In this document: positions 27,602 to 36,068 of the stretch, in pieces
Position numbering within the stretch: position 1 is the stretch's first letter
Layout: each line of letters opens with the position of its first letter
DNA from: JBNLBS01 sp050303415
Lineage (GTDB): Bacteria > Pseudomonadota > Gammaproteobacteria > Methylococcales > Methylomonadaceae
DNA: 64,000 nucleotides
Assembly (NCBI GenBank): GCA_050303415.1
Contig: JBNLBS010000021.1
Coordinates: 1-64,000, forward strand
Reading direction: 5' to 3'
Notes under the pieces: model-generated
The model's database searches: none
What the model was told of the DNA's origin: nothing
What the model saw: only the letters and a program-made list of their open reading frames with translations
Position numbers and translations under genes: made by a program

Positions 27602-28099
27602 ATGACTCGATTAATACAAATTATTTTAACAGGGTTATTGTTGATGTTATCGGGATGTGATAATGCTACAAATACCAGTTCAGCTTCTGCAAAAAAAATG
27701 ATTGAAGGTGTTGTTTCCTATCAGGGGGAGTTGATTACTCAGGGTGTCGTTGAGGTTAAGGATGCTAATGATCAATTGGTAGCGCGAACAACAATTAATA
27801 ATGATGCAAAATATCGTGTGGAAATCCCCAAAAATTCAAGTTACCCGTTATTACTGCAGGTGACCGGTCAGAAAGAGCTGCTTGAAGCAGTCATTATTGA
27901 TTCTAATGCAGTATTGCAGGATATTACCAGTTTATCCACATTGGTGGTTAGGTCGGCTCGAGATTTGGGTGGTTTAACCAAGGAAAATATGGCTAAAGCT
28001 GCAATACATGCAATACAACAAAGTAAAAAATCCAGTGGAAAACGAACTTCGACAGGGTTCAAGGGAGATCCAACCAAGCAGTATGGCGGTTGGCACTAA
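27602..28099 (+). CDS. Hypothetical lipoprotein in the copper operon
   Basis: A 165-residue predicted lipoprotein. The signal peptide ends in the lipobox LSGC, with acylation at about C19. The mature part contains a carboxypeptidase-regulatory-like beta-sandwich (VVSYQGELITQGVVEVKDANDQLVA), then a helical, lysine-rich tail. No metal motif of the CxxC or Met-rich type is visible. Starting 6 bp after the copA stop suggests a role linked to copper, but this is inferred from position only. Confidence 0.75.
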   Translation: MTRLIQIILTGLLLMLSGCDNATNTSSASAKKMIEGVVSYQGELITQGVVEVKDANDQLVARTTINNDAKYRVEIPKNSSYPLLLQVTGQKELLEAVIIDSNAVLQDITSLSTLVVRSARDLGGLTKENMAKAAIHAIQQSKKSSGKRTSTGFKGDPTKQYGGWH

Positions 28100-28150
28100 A
28101 CTGTTTGTTTAATACATCTTTAGTGTTTATTTAATCGGATAAGTTTTTTT

Positions 28151-30958
28151 ATGAGAAAAAAAGGATTCTTTTTTAGCTTAAAATGGAAATTAGCCTATTT
28201 TTTTGGCACTGTTTTTTTATTATTAAATAGTTTTTTTTCTTATTTTGTCTATCTGGATGCTAAAGATGACTTTATTTTAGAGCGAAAAAATATTCAGCAG
28301 CGCTACAGTAATGTTGCCAATGCCTTGGCGGAGGATTCCTTTCTTGTACTGGAGCAGTTTGCCGAACTGTTTTCTTTAAATAACACGCTATCCAGTAAAT
28401 TTGATGATGAACAGGCTGTTATTATTGAAATACTGGATCGAAACTGGCAAAAAGGGCAGTTTGTTTGGGGGGCGGAAAACGCAGCTTTTTTTAATAAAGA
28501 TAATGAATTGGTTCGACTCTGGGGAATACAGCTTCCTTATCAATCGCAAGTAATCGAATCAGTAATTGAATCTGAAATGCCCACGCATTTGATTATCTGT
28601 ACTGAAATTTGCTATCAGCAGGTGATTATTCCAATTCTGGGTGATAGCGACTTGGTTGGTGTTTTCACCATAACTCGTTCGTTTGATAATTCCATCATTC
28701 AATATCAACATGCAACCGGTTCTGATATTGGGATTTTAATTCCACATAAAAAGGATTCGGAACAAGGCACGTGGCCTTATCAATTATCTGTGATGACAGA
28801 TTATGAACACAATATTGAGTTGTTTAAATATTTATCGAAAAATCACTCATTTGAGGAATTTTTAGAAACCAACAAAATTATAAAGTTTGGTGATAAATCC
28901 TATGAAGTGTCAATTATTCCTATAGATCATGGGTTGCTGAATTCTTCGCCTTATTTTTTATTGATTGATAATGTCACTTGGGATCTAGAAAACTTAGAAA
29001 ATGATTTAACCACTGTATGGCTCTATGGTGCTCTGAGTCTTTTATTCTCTTTGGGCCTGTTAATATTAGTATTGCATTTGTCTTTAAGGCGAGTGGTCGT
29101 ACTGTCAAATTCCTTGCCGTTATTGGCTAAACAGCAATACGGTGAGTTTAGAAGAATTATTGGCAGTAACGATACCGCATTTGGCTATGATGAGCTGGAT
29201 AAACTTAACCACACGGCTTTAACCTTGACCAGTCAACTAGAGCACTTGGAACAGGAGGTAAGGGAAAATGCATTGAGCTTAATGGATAAAACCCAGGCTT
29301 TGGCAGCAGAGCGTGATTTTATTCATCAATTAGTCGAAGTTGCTCCCATTATTATCATTACCCAGGATTTAAACGGACAAATTTTAACCGTTAACCAGGT
29401 TGGAATGGATCAATTTGGAGCGGACAGTGATGTGCTTATCGGTAAATTATTTGATGTCTATATTCCCAGTTCGGAACAATTGCATCTTGAGAAACTAAAT
29501 CACTTAAGAAAACATGCCGGTCTTAATTCAAAACCTTTTCAGATTGACAGTTTGTTATTAACTGAATCGGGTACCAATCGCGATATTTCCTGGATTCATA
29601 CGCTTATCAAACCAAAGCAAAATGATGAAGAGGCCATAGTCTTGACTCTGGGTGTGGATATCAGTGCCTATAAAAATGCCGAAAAGCAAATGCTAAAAAT
29701 GGCGACCTATGATCAATTGACTGGCTTAAGCAATCGTCGACGTTTTCAAACTGAGTTTGCAAGCACCCTGGCAATGGCTGAACGTTATGTTCATGAAGTT
29801 GCCTTGTTTTATTTGGATCTGGATCAATTTAAGCTGATTAATGATACCTGCGGGCATGGTGCAGGCGATAATTTGTTGCGTCTAGTTGCTCGGGTGCTAA
29901 AAGATGCAATGCGCAGTACCGATTTATTATGTCGAATTGGCGGGGATGAGTTTACTGTTATTATGCCGGATGCTGAGCCTGAGGGTATTGAAAGTGTTGC
30001 TGAAAAAATCAATGAAGTTCTTCATGCAATCGATTTTCCATGTGATGGCAAGGTTTATAAAATCAGTACCAGCATTGGTGTTGCGATTTATCCTCAGCAC
30101 GGTTCTACTCCTGACGAACTGTTATCCAATGCAGACTTGGCAATGTATAAAGCAAAAGAAGCCGGTGGCGCCCGGCATCATATTTTTTCGCCTGATACAG
30201 AGTATCAAGCCCGATTGACAAAAAGACTGTATTGGAAAGGCGTCATTGAGAAAGCGATATATAAAGATCAGTTTATTTTATATTTTCAGCCGATTTTGGA
30301 TATTAAAACCAATGTAATTACTCATTATGAGTGTCTGACGCGTATTCGTCTGGATGATGGTGAAATGATTATGCCGGGAGATTTTATACCGCAGGCTGAA
30401 GAACTCGGGTTGATAGGTCAAATTGACCGGCAGGTTGTTAAAAGGGCTATTGCTCAGCACATTAAATTTAAACGAGCGGGTAAAGACTATAAGCTTTCAG
30501 TGAATTTATCGGGGCATTCGTTCAATGACACAACTATTTTTGATGACATTACCTTCTTATTAGATAACCCGGATGTTGATCCGGGAAAAATTATTTTTGA
30601 AATTACTGAAACGGCGGCAGTATACAATTTTGCGGCCGCTAAGAATCTGATCAATAAAATTAAAAATGCGGGTTGTCTGCTTTCTCTGGACGACTTTGGT
30701 GTTGGCTTTTCATCGTTTTACTATTTAAAGCATTTACCGGTTGATTATGTAAAAATTGATGGTTCATTTATTAAGCATATCGATGTTAATGAGGAGGATA
30801 AAATTTTTGTTCGCGCATTAACTGATATATCCAGGGCTCTAGGTAAGAAAATTGTTGCTGAGTTTGTTGAAAGTGAAGAAATCCTAAAAATTATCGAAGA
30901 ATTTGGTGTAGATTATGCGCAGGGTTATTTTATTGGAAAACCAGGTGCCTTGGATTAA
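28151..30958 (+). CDS. Membrane-anchored PAS-GGDEF-EAL sensor protein
   Basis: A 935-residue c-di-GMP turnover protein. A membrane segment at about 13-32, a periplasmic sensor region to about 290 and a second segment at about 295-318 are followed by a coiled coil and a PAS domain near 395-520. The GGDEF motif is intact at 597-601, with an inhibitory RxxD site (RSTD) five residues before it. The EAL motif reads ECL, with E727 conserved. Other EAL residues are kept: NLS, ITETAA, DDFG, VKIDGSFI, AEFVE and Q in AQGYFIGKP. Both activities appear possible. The signal is unknown. Confidence 0.92.
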   Translation: MRKKGFFFSLKWKLAYFFGTVFLLLNSFFSYFVYLDAKDDFILERKNIQQRYSNVANALAEDSFLVLEQFAELFSLNNTLSSKFDDEQAVIIEILDRNWQKGQFVWGAENAAFFNKDNELVRLWGIQLPYQSQVIESVIESEMPTHLIICTEICYQQVIIPILGDSDLVGVFTITRSFDNSIIQYQHATGSDIGILIPHKKDSEQGTWPYQLSVMTDYEHNIELFKYLSKNHSFEEFLETNKIIKFGDKSYEVSIIPIDHGLLNSSPYFLLIDNVTWDLENLENDLTTVWLYGALSLLFSLGLLILVLHLSLRRVVVLSNSLPLLAKQQYGEFRRIIGSNDTAFGYDELDKLNHTALTLTSQLEHLEQEVRENALSLMDKTQALAAERDFIHQLVEVAPIIIITQDLNGQILTVNQVGMDQFGADSDVLIGKLFDVYIPSSEQLHLEKLNHLRKHAGLNSKPFQIDSLLLTESGTNRDISWIHTLIKPKQNDEEAIVLTLGVDISAYKNAEKQMLKMATYDQLTGLSNRRRFQTEFASTLAMAERYVHEVALFYLDLDQFKLINDTCGHGAGDNLLRLVARVLKDAMRSTDLLCRIGGDEFTVIMPDAEPEGIESVAEKINEVLHAIDFPCDGKVYKISTSIGVAIYPQHGSTPDELLSNADLAMYKAKEAGGARHHIFSPDTEYQARLTKRLYWKGVIEKAIYKDQFILYFQPILDIKTNVITHYECLTRIRLDDGEMIMPGDFIPQAEELGLIGQIDRQVVKRAIAQHIKFKRAGKDYKLSVNLSGHSFNDTTIFDDITFLLDNPDVDPGKIIFEITETAAVYNFAAAKNLINKIKNAGCLLSLDDFGVGFSSFYYLKHLPVDYVKIDGSFIKHIDVNEEDKIFVRALTDISRALGKKIVAEFVESEEILKIIEEFGVDYAQGYFIGKPGALD

Positions 30959-31104
30959 TGGCTGATCTTTGTATTTAAACCGCGGCTGTTTCTGAATAAC
31001 TTCTAATAGTCTACAATAACGCTCTTTTCTGGCTGAAAACACAGTCACTTCATTTCAAGATATACTATTCAGCTGAAATTTATTGAAAAACTCTCAAAAT
31101 ATAG

Positions 31105-32055
31105 ATGAAAAAATTAAAATGCGCAGTGATAGGTACCGGTTATCTGGGTAAATTTCACGCTGAGAAATATGCTTCGCTTCCTGATTGTGAATTGGTTGCT
31201 GTTGTTGATGTCAATGAAGATGCAGCTAAAGAGGTGGCACAAAAACATGGTGCCGAAGCCTTAACCGATTACCTGTCATTATTGGGTAAAGTAGACGCGG
31301 TTAGCATTGTGGTGCCAACTACCTTGCATCATCGGGTATCAAAGGATTTCCTTCAGCATGGTTGTCATGTGCTGGTTGAAAAGCCAATTACTGTCACTGT
31401 GGAAGAGGCTGAGGAATTAATACAGATTGCTGAAGATAAAGGGGTTATTCTTCAGGTCGGTCATCTTGAACGCTTTAATCCGGCAGTAATGGGGCTCGAT
31501 CATATCGATAAGAAACCGCTGTTTATTGAATCTCATCGATTGTCGCCGTTTAATCCGAGGGCCAATGATGTCAGTGTGGTTTTGGATTTAATGATTCATG
31601 ATATTGATATTATCCTGGCATTGGTTGATTCTGACGTTGAACGTATCGATGCCAGTGGAACGGCTGTATTAACTCAAGGAACGGATATTGCCAATGCCCG
31701 GTTGACTTTTAAAAATGGTTGTGTGGCAAATGTCACTGCCAGTCGGATCAGTATGAAGATGGAACGTAAAATGCGTATGTTCCGACCCTGCTCATATATT
31801 TCGGTAGATTTCCAGAATCGCGTGTTAACCAAGCATAAGACCGGGAAGAAAGAAATGTTTCCCGGTATTCCGGAAATAGAAACTGAAGAATCCGTTTTTG
31901 AAAATGGCGATGCGCTGCTGGAAGAAATCAAACATTTTGTTAATTGCATACAAACCGGTGAAAACCCCCTGGTATCCGGCGAAGCCGGTAAACGTGCATT
32001 GGCGACAGCAATCCAGATAACAGATTTGCTATCGACCAAACCTCAGATTGTTTAA
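31105..32055 (+). CDS. gnnA: Gfo/Idh/MocA oxidoreductase, probable UDP-GlcNAc 3-dehydrogenase
   Basis: A 316-residue NAD-dependent oxidoreductase. The Rossmann motif is AVIGTGYLGKFHAEKYASLP and the family EKP motif is in LVEKPITVTVEEAEEL. The next gene is a PLP aminotransferase and the one after is lpxB. In Acidithiobacillus and Leptospira, GnnA oxidises the 3-hydroxyl of UDP-GlcNAc and GnnB transaminates it, giving lipid A with a 2,3-diamino sugar. The same pairing beside lpxB supports the call; the enzyme family alone would not. Confidence 0.75.
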   Translation: MKKLKCAVIGTGYLGKFHAEKYASLPDCELVAVVDVNEDAAKEVAQKHGAEALTDYLSLLGKVDAVSIVVPTTLHHRVSKDFLQHGCHVLVEKPITVTVEEAEELIQIAEDKGVILQVGHLERFNPAVMGLDHIDKKPLFIESHRLSPFNPRANDVSVVLDLMIHDIDIILALVDSDVERIDASGTAVLTQGTDIANARLTFKNGCVANVTASRISMKMERKMRMFRPCSYISVDFQNRVLTKHKTGKKEMFPGIPEIETEESVFENGDALLEEIKHFVNCIQTGENPLVSGEAGKRALATAIQITDLLSTKPQIV

Positions 32056-32110
32056 CAGAAATCAAATTTTATTAAAGATTAATAAACACGAAATAAGGTA
32101 GAAAAAATTT

Positions 32111-33205
32111 ATGATACCAATGGTAAACCTTAAAGCTCAATATCTAGAAATTAAAGATGAAATTGAGCAGGGACTTGCCCAGACGATTGATAACTGTTCG
32201 TTTATTTTAGGCCCCAATGTACAGGCTTTTGAACAGGAAACAGCAGAGTATCTGGGTGTAAAACATGCCATTGGTGTGGCATCGGGTACTGATGCTTTGC
32301 ATTTGGCTTTGTTGGCGGAAGGTATAACAGCAGGTGATGAGGTTATTACCACCGCATTTACCTTTATTGCGACCGCCGAAGCGATTAAATATGTCGGTGC
32401 CAAACCCGTGTTTGTCGATATTGATCCAAAAACCTTCAATATTTGTCCCGAAGCAATAGAAAAGGCAATTACCCCTAAAACCAAAGCGGTAATGCCGGTT
32501 CACATCTTTGGCCAGCCAGCTGATATGGTTCGTATACAGTCAATTTGTCAGCACAACCAGTTAAAACTGATTGAAGATTGTTGCCAGTCCTTTGGTGCCC
32601 GAATTAACGGACAGCAAACCGGATCGATCGGTCATGCTTCAGGCTTTAGTTTCTTTCCCAGCAAAAATCTTGGTGCATTTGGTGACGGCGGTTTATTAAC
32701 AACCAATTCTGATGAGACGGCTGCAACTGTTCGTCAACTGCGTAACCATGGTTCCAAAGTACGTTATTATCATGACATTGTGGGTTTTAATAGTCGACTG
32801 GATGAGATGCAGGCGGTTATTTTAAGAGCCAAATTAAAACGTATCGATCAATATAATCAGGCGCGTCGTCGAGCAGCTCATAAATATTCAACTTTGATGG
32901 CCGATTTACCGCTGCAAACACCTCATGAGGATGGCTTGGGTGAACATATCTATCATCAATACACCTTGTTGTGTGATCGTCGTGATGAAGTAATGCAGGC
33001 TCTGCAGGATCAGCAAATCGCCTGCGCAGTTTATTACCCGGTACCCTTACACCGACAAAATGTTTTTAAAGAGGATTGTGTTGATGTCAGATTACCCGTA
33101 ACCGAAGCTGTTTCTGATAACTGTTTCTCGTTACCAATATGTCCTTCGCTATCTGATGAAAATATTGAACAGATTGTATCGGTAATTCGTTCGGTACTGG
33201 CTTGA
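32111..33205 (+). CDS. gnnB: DegT/DnrJ/EryC1 aminotransferase, probable UDP-3-keto-GlcNAc transaminase
   Basis: A 364-residue sugar aminotransferase. The PLP lysine is in FFPSKNLGAFGDGG, and ASGTDALHLAL and IEDCCQSFGA are the usual PLP-phosphate and pyridine contact motifs. Following the dehydrogenase by 55 bp and overlapping the lpxB frame region, it is the likely partner converting the 3-keto intermediate to UDP-GlcNAc3N. Other members make amino sugars for O-antigen, which remains an alternative. Confidence 0.78.
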   Translation: MIPMVNLKAQYLEIKDEIEQGLAQTIDNCSFILGPNVQAFEQETAEYLGVKHAIGVASGTDALHLALLAEGITAGDEVITTAFTFIATAEAIKYVGAKPVFVDIDPKTFNICPEAIEKAITPKTKAVMPVHIFGQPADMVRIQSICQHNQLKLIEDCCQSFGARINGQQTGSIGHASGFSFFPSKNLGAFGDGGLLTTNSDETAATVRQLRNHGSKVRYYHDIVGFNSRLDEMQAVILRAKLKRIDQYNQARRRAAHKYSTLMADLPLQTPHEDGLGEHIYHQYTLLCDRRDEVMQALQDQQIACAVYYPVPLHRQNVFKEDCVDVRLPVTEAVSDNCFSLPICPSLSDENIEQIVSVIRSVLA

Positions 33206-33246
33206 TCGTTCAAGCCAACCGGAAACCAGCTTTGATAGGAACAGCC

Positions 33247-34401
33247 TTGACTGATAAAACTGTTGCAAAGGTCATGTTTAGTGCCGGTGAGGCATCCGGT
33301 GATCAACATGCAGCCAATATGTTTTTGGCAATGAAGCTTCAGCAGCCCTCAATAACCGGTTTGGGCATGGGAGGCCATAAGATGGCGCAAGCGGGTATAG
33401 ATATTCGTTTTGATTCTTCTAATATTGCCGTCATTGGTTTGGTTGAGGTGATTAAACATTATCGCGAAATTCGTTCAGCTCTTAAACAGATGCACCAACT
33501 GTTGTTGGATGAAAAACCGGATTTGCTGGTTTGTGTGGATTATAAAGAGTTTAATTTCAAACTGGCTCGTTTTGCCAAGCAGAACGGTATTAAAGTTTTG
33601 TTTTACGTCAGTCCGCAGGTTTGGGCCTGGCGACCGGGCCGGGTTAAGAAATATGGGCGTGTTATAGATATGATGGCGGTTATCTTTCCTTTTGAAACCG
33701 CATATTATCATGCTGAAGATATACCGGTCCGTTATGTTGGGCATCCATCTGTAGATAAAGTTGTTCCTCAGCGCAGTAAGGCGGAGGATTTGGCGTATTT
33801 TTCTTTGGATCAAAACAAGGCCGTAGTTGGTCTGCTGCCGGGTAGTCGACGAAATGAGATAAAGCGCATGTTGCCGGTTATGCTGTCTGCAGCAGAAATA
33901 ATTAAAACAAAAATACCTGATGTACAGTTTATTTTGCCTCAGGCCGATACCGTCAATGATGAGCTTTTAAATGATTTTTTAAAAGATTCAACATTAGATA
34001 TTCAGGTTATCAAACATCAACCATATGATGTTATTCAATGCTGTGATGTTGTGATGACGACCTCAGGCACAGCAACACTGGAAATTGCTTTGTTAACTGT
34101 GCCCATGGTAATCACCTATAAATTGTCATCACTCACCTACTGGTTAGGACGTTTATTAGTCAATACTGAGTTTATCGGTTTACCCAATATTGTCTCGGGG
34201 AAGCCTGTGGTTAAAGAGTTGATTCAGCATGATGCTTCGGCAGATAAAATATCTGACGAAGTCATACGTATACTCCAAGATAAAGATTACGCTCAACAGA
34301 TGCAGAATGAACTGGCAAAAGTGAAGATGCAGTTAGGTCAGGGCGGTGGTTCAGCTAATATGGCTGATCTTGCTATGGAAATGCTGCAAACTGATGCTTA
34401 A
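33247..34401 (+). CDS. lpxB: Lipid-A-disaccharide synthase
   Basis: Joins UDP-2,3-diacylglucosamine with 2,3-diacylglucosamine 1-phosphate on the inner-membrane face to give the lipid A disaccharide. Diagnostic segments are SAGEASGDQHAANM at the start, YVSPQVWAWRPGR, YVGHPSVD, LLPGSRRNEIKR and TSGTATLEIAL. TTG 33247 is chosen because GATAGGA lies 6 nt upstream and it gives the normal N-terminus. An in-frame TTG at 33202 overlaps the gnnB stop and would add 15 residues. Confidence 0.93.
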   Translation: MTDKTVAKVMFSAGEASGDQHAANMFLAMKLQQPSITGLGMGGHKMAQAGIDIRFDSSNIAVIGLVEVIKHYREIRSALKQMHQLLLDEKPDLLVCVDYKEFNFKLARFAKQNGIKVLFYVSPQVWAWRPGRVKKYGRVIDMMAVIFPFETAYYHAEDIPVRYVGHPSVDKVVPQRSKAEDLAYFSLDQNKAVVGLLPGSRRNEIKRMLPVMLSAAEIIKTKIPDVQFILPQADTVNDELLNDFLKDSTLDIQVIKHQPYDVIQCCDVVMTTSGTATLEIALLTVPMVITYKLSSLTYWLGRLLVNTEFIGLPNIVSGKPVVKELIQHDASADKISDEVIRILQDKDYAQQMQNELAKVKMQLGQGGGSANMADLAMEMLQTDA

Positions 34402-34479
34402 GTTCTTTTAAGATTAAATTTAAAGCGTATTTTTTTGTTAAAAAAGCATCTAATGCTATCCCAACAAATAACACTATGT

Positions 34480-34485
34480 GATAAT
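34480..34485 (+). promoter_or_regulatory. Candidate extended -10 of recA
   Basis: GATAAT preceded by TGT gives an extended -10 form 48 bp before the recA ATG. No good -35 lies upstream. No CTGT-N8-ACAG LexA box was found between the lpxB stop and recA. Confidence 0.3.
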
Positions 34486-34532
34486 ACCCGGTTAGGTTTG
34501 CTATTAGATCAAACTAATTAAAAGGCAAGAAA

Positions 34533-35567
34533 ATGGATGAAAATAAAAAGAAAGCATTAGGTGCTGCATTAATGCAGATTGAAAAGCAATTTGGTAAAGG
34601 GTCGGTAATGCGCATGGGTGATGTTGCTGCCAGCCGTGATATTCAAGTTGTTTCCACTGGATCGTTGTCTTTGGATATTGCCTTAGGTTGTGGTGGTTTG
34701 CCCAGAGGTCGAATTGTCGAAATCTATGGGCCGGAATCATCGGGTAAGACCACGTTAACACTTGAAGTTATTGCACAAATGCAAAAAACCGGCGGAACTG
34801 CTGCATTTGTTGATGCTGAGCATGCATTAGACCCCAGTTATGCTGAAAAGATTGGCGTTAATGTAGATGATTTATTGGTCTCTCAGCCTGATACCGGTGA
34901 GCAGGCATTAGAAATTACCGATATGCTGGTTCGTTCGAATGCTGTTGATATCGTAGTCGTGGATTCGGTAGCGGCTTTAACGCCAAAAGCTGAAATTGAA
35001 GGCGATATGGGTGACTCTCATATGGGCCTGCAAGCTCGGCTTATGTCACAGGCCTTGCGTAAATTAACCGCCAACATAAAACGCTCCAACACATTGGTTA
35101 TCTTTATCAATCAAATACGAATGAAAATTGGTGTGATGTTTGGTAACCCGGAAACTACTACTGGCGGTAATGCGTTAAAATTTTATTCCTCAGTGCGTTT
35201 GGATATACGTCGTATAGGCGCTATAAAAAAAGGCGATGAGGTGGTGGGTAACGAAACCCGGGTTAAGGTTGTTAAAAATAAAGTCGCACCTCCATTTAAA
35301 CAGGCTGAATTTGAAATTTTATACGGAGAAGGGGTTTCATTTTTAGGTGAGCTGGTCGACCTCGGGGTTAAATTCGGTTTCATTCAAAAGTCTGGTTCTT
35401 GGTACAGCTATGGCGATGATAAAATCGGGCAGGGCAAAGATAATGTTAAAGCTTTTTTAAAGGAAAACCCTGAAATAGCGGGAGAAATCGAAGCGAAAAT
35501 CCGTGCTGAAGCATTCCCTAAATTGACGATTCACACTGATTCTCTTGTCGAAGAAGATGAGGATTAA
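34533..35567 (+). CDS. recA: Recombinase RecA
   Basis: The DNA strand-exchange recombinase and LexA coprotease, 344 residues. Walker A is GPESSGKT, Walker B ends in VDIVVVDSVAAL, and loop L1/L2 residues are in EGDMGDSHMGLQARLMSQALRKL and FINQIRMKIGVMFGNPETTTGG. The C-terminal tail is acidic (VEEDED). AAGGCAAG precedes the ATG. It is followed by recX, alaS, lysC and csrA on the same strand. Confidence 0.98.
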   Translation: MDENKKKALGAALMQIEKQFGKGSVMRMGDVAASRDIQVVSTGSLSLDIALGCGGLPRGRIVEIYGPESSGKTTLTLEVIAQMQKTGGTAAFVDAEHALDPSYAEKIGVNVDDLLVSQPDTGEQALEITDMLVRSNAVDIVVVDSVAALTPKAEIEGDMGDSHMGLQARLMSQALRKLTANIKRSNTLVIFINQIRMKIGVMFGNPETTTGGNALKFYSSVRLDIRRIGAIKKGDEVVGNETRVKVVKNKVAPPFKQAEFEILYGEGVSFLGELVDLGVKFGFIQKSGSWYSYGDDKIGQGKDNVKAFLKENPEIAGEIEAKIRAEAFPKLTIHTDSLVEEDED

Positions 35568-35573
35568 ATCTGA

Positions 35574-36041
35574 TTGGACGTGTCGGATCAGTATAAAGAG
35601 ATAAAGCATTTGTGCCTACACCTGATGGCACGCAGAGAGCATAGCCAAAAAGAGTTATTGCTTAAATTACAGGCAAAAGGTTTTTCCAGGCAAGACTGTG
35701 AACAAGTCGTTGCTGAATGTACGGAAAATGGCTGGCAGGATGATTTTCGGTATGCAGAAAGCTATGCAAGACAGCGAATGGAAAAAGGTTATGGATCGGT
35801 GCGGATTGCTTACGAGCTGGCTCAAAAAGGTGTGCCTGACTTTGATTTACAAGCCTTGGCGAGGGATGAGTATGGAAGCTGGTTTTCAATACTGGAAAAA
35901 CTGTACAGAAAGAAATATAACGATGAAACCGTTATCAGCCGAAAGGAATGGGCAAAAAGAACACGATTTTTATTACAACGTGGTTTTTCGGCTGGATTAA
36001 TCAGCCAATTATTTGATCATTTAAAGATAAAGTTTGACTAA
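35574..36041 (+). CDS. recX: Regulatory protein RecX
   Basis: A 155-residue RecA inhibitor with three tandem three-helix repeats: LHLMARREHSQKELLLKL, DDFRYAESYARQRMEKGYGSVRI and the final RTRFLLQRGFSAGLISQLF. The TTG at 35574 is taken as start because GAGG lies 11 nt upstream; a GTG at 35580 is the alternative. It lies 6 bp downstream of recA and is surely cotranscribed with it. Confidence 0.92.
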   Translation: MDVSDQYKEIKHLCLHLMARREHSQKELLLKLQAKGFSRQDCEQVVAECTENGWQDDFRYAESYARQRMEKGYGSVRIAYELAQKGVPDFDLQALARDEYGSWFSILEKLYRKKYNDETVISRKEWAKRTRFLLQRGFSAGLISQLFDHLKIKFD

Positions 36042-36068
36042 ATACTTTAGATAGAACCCTTGATAGAT

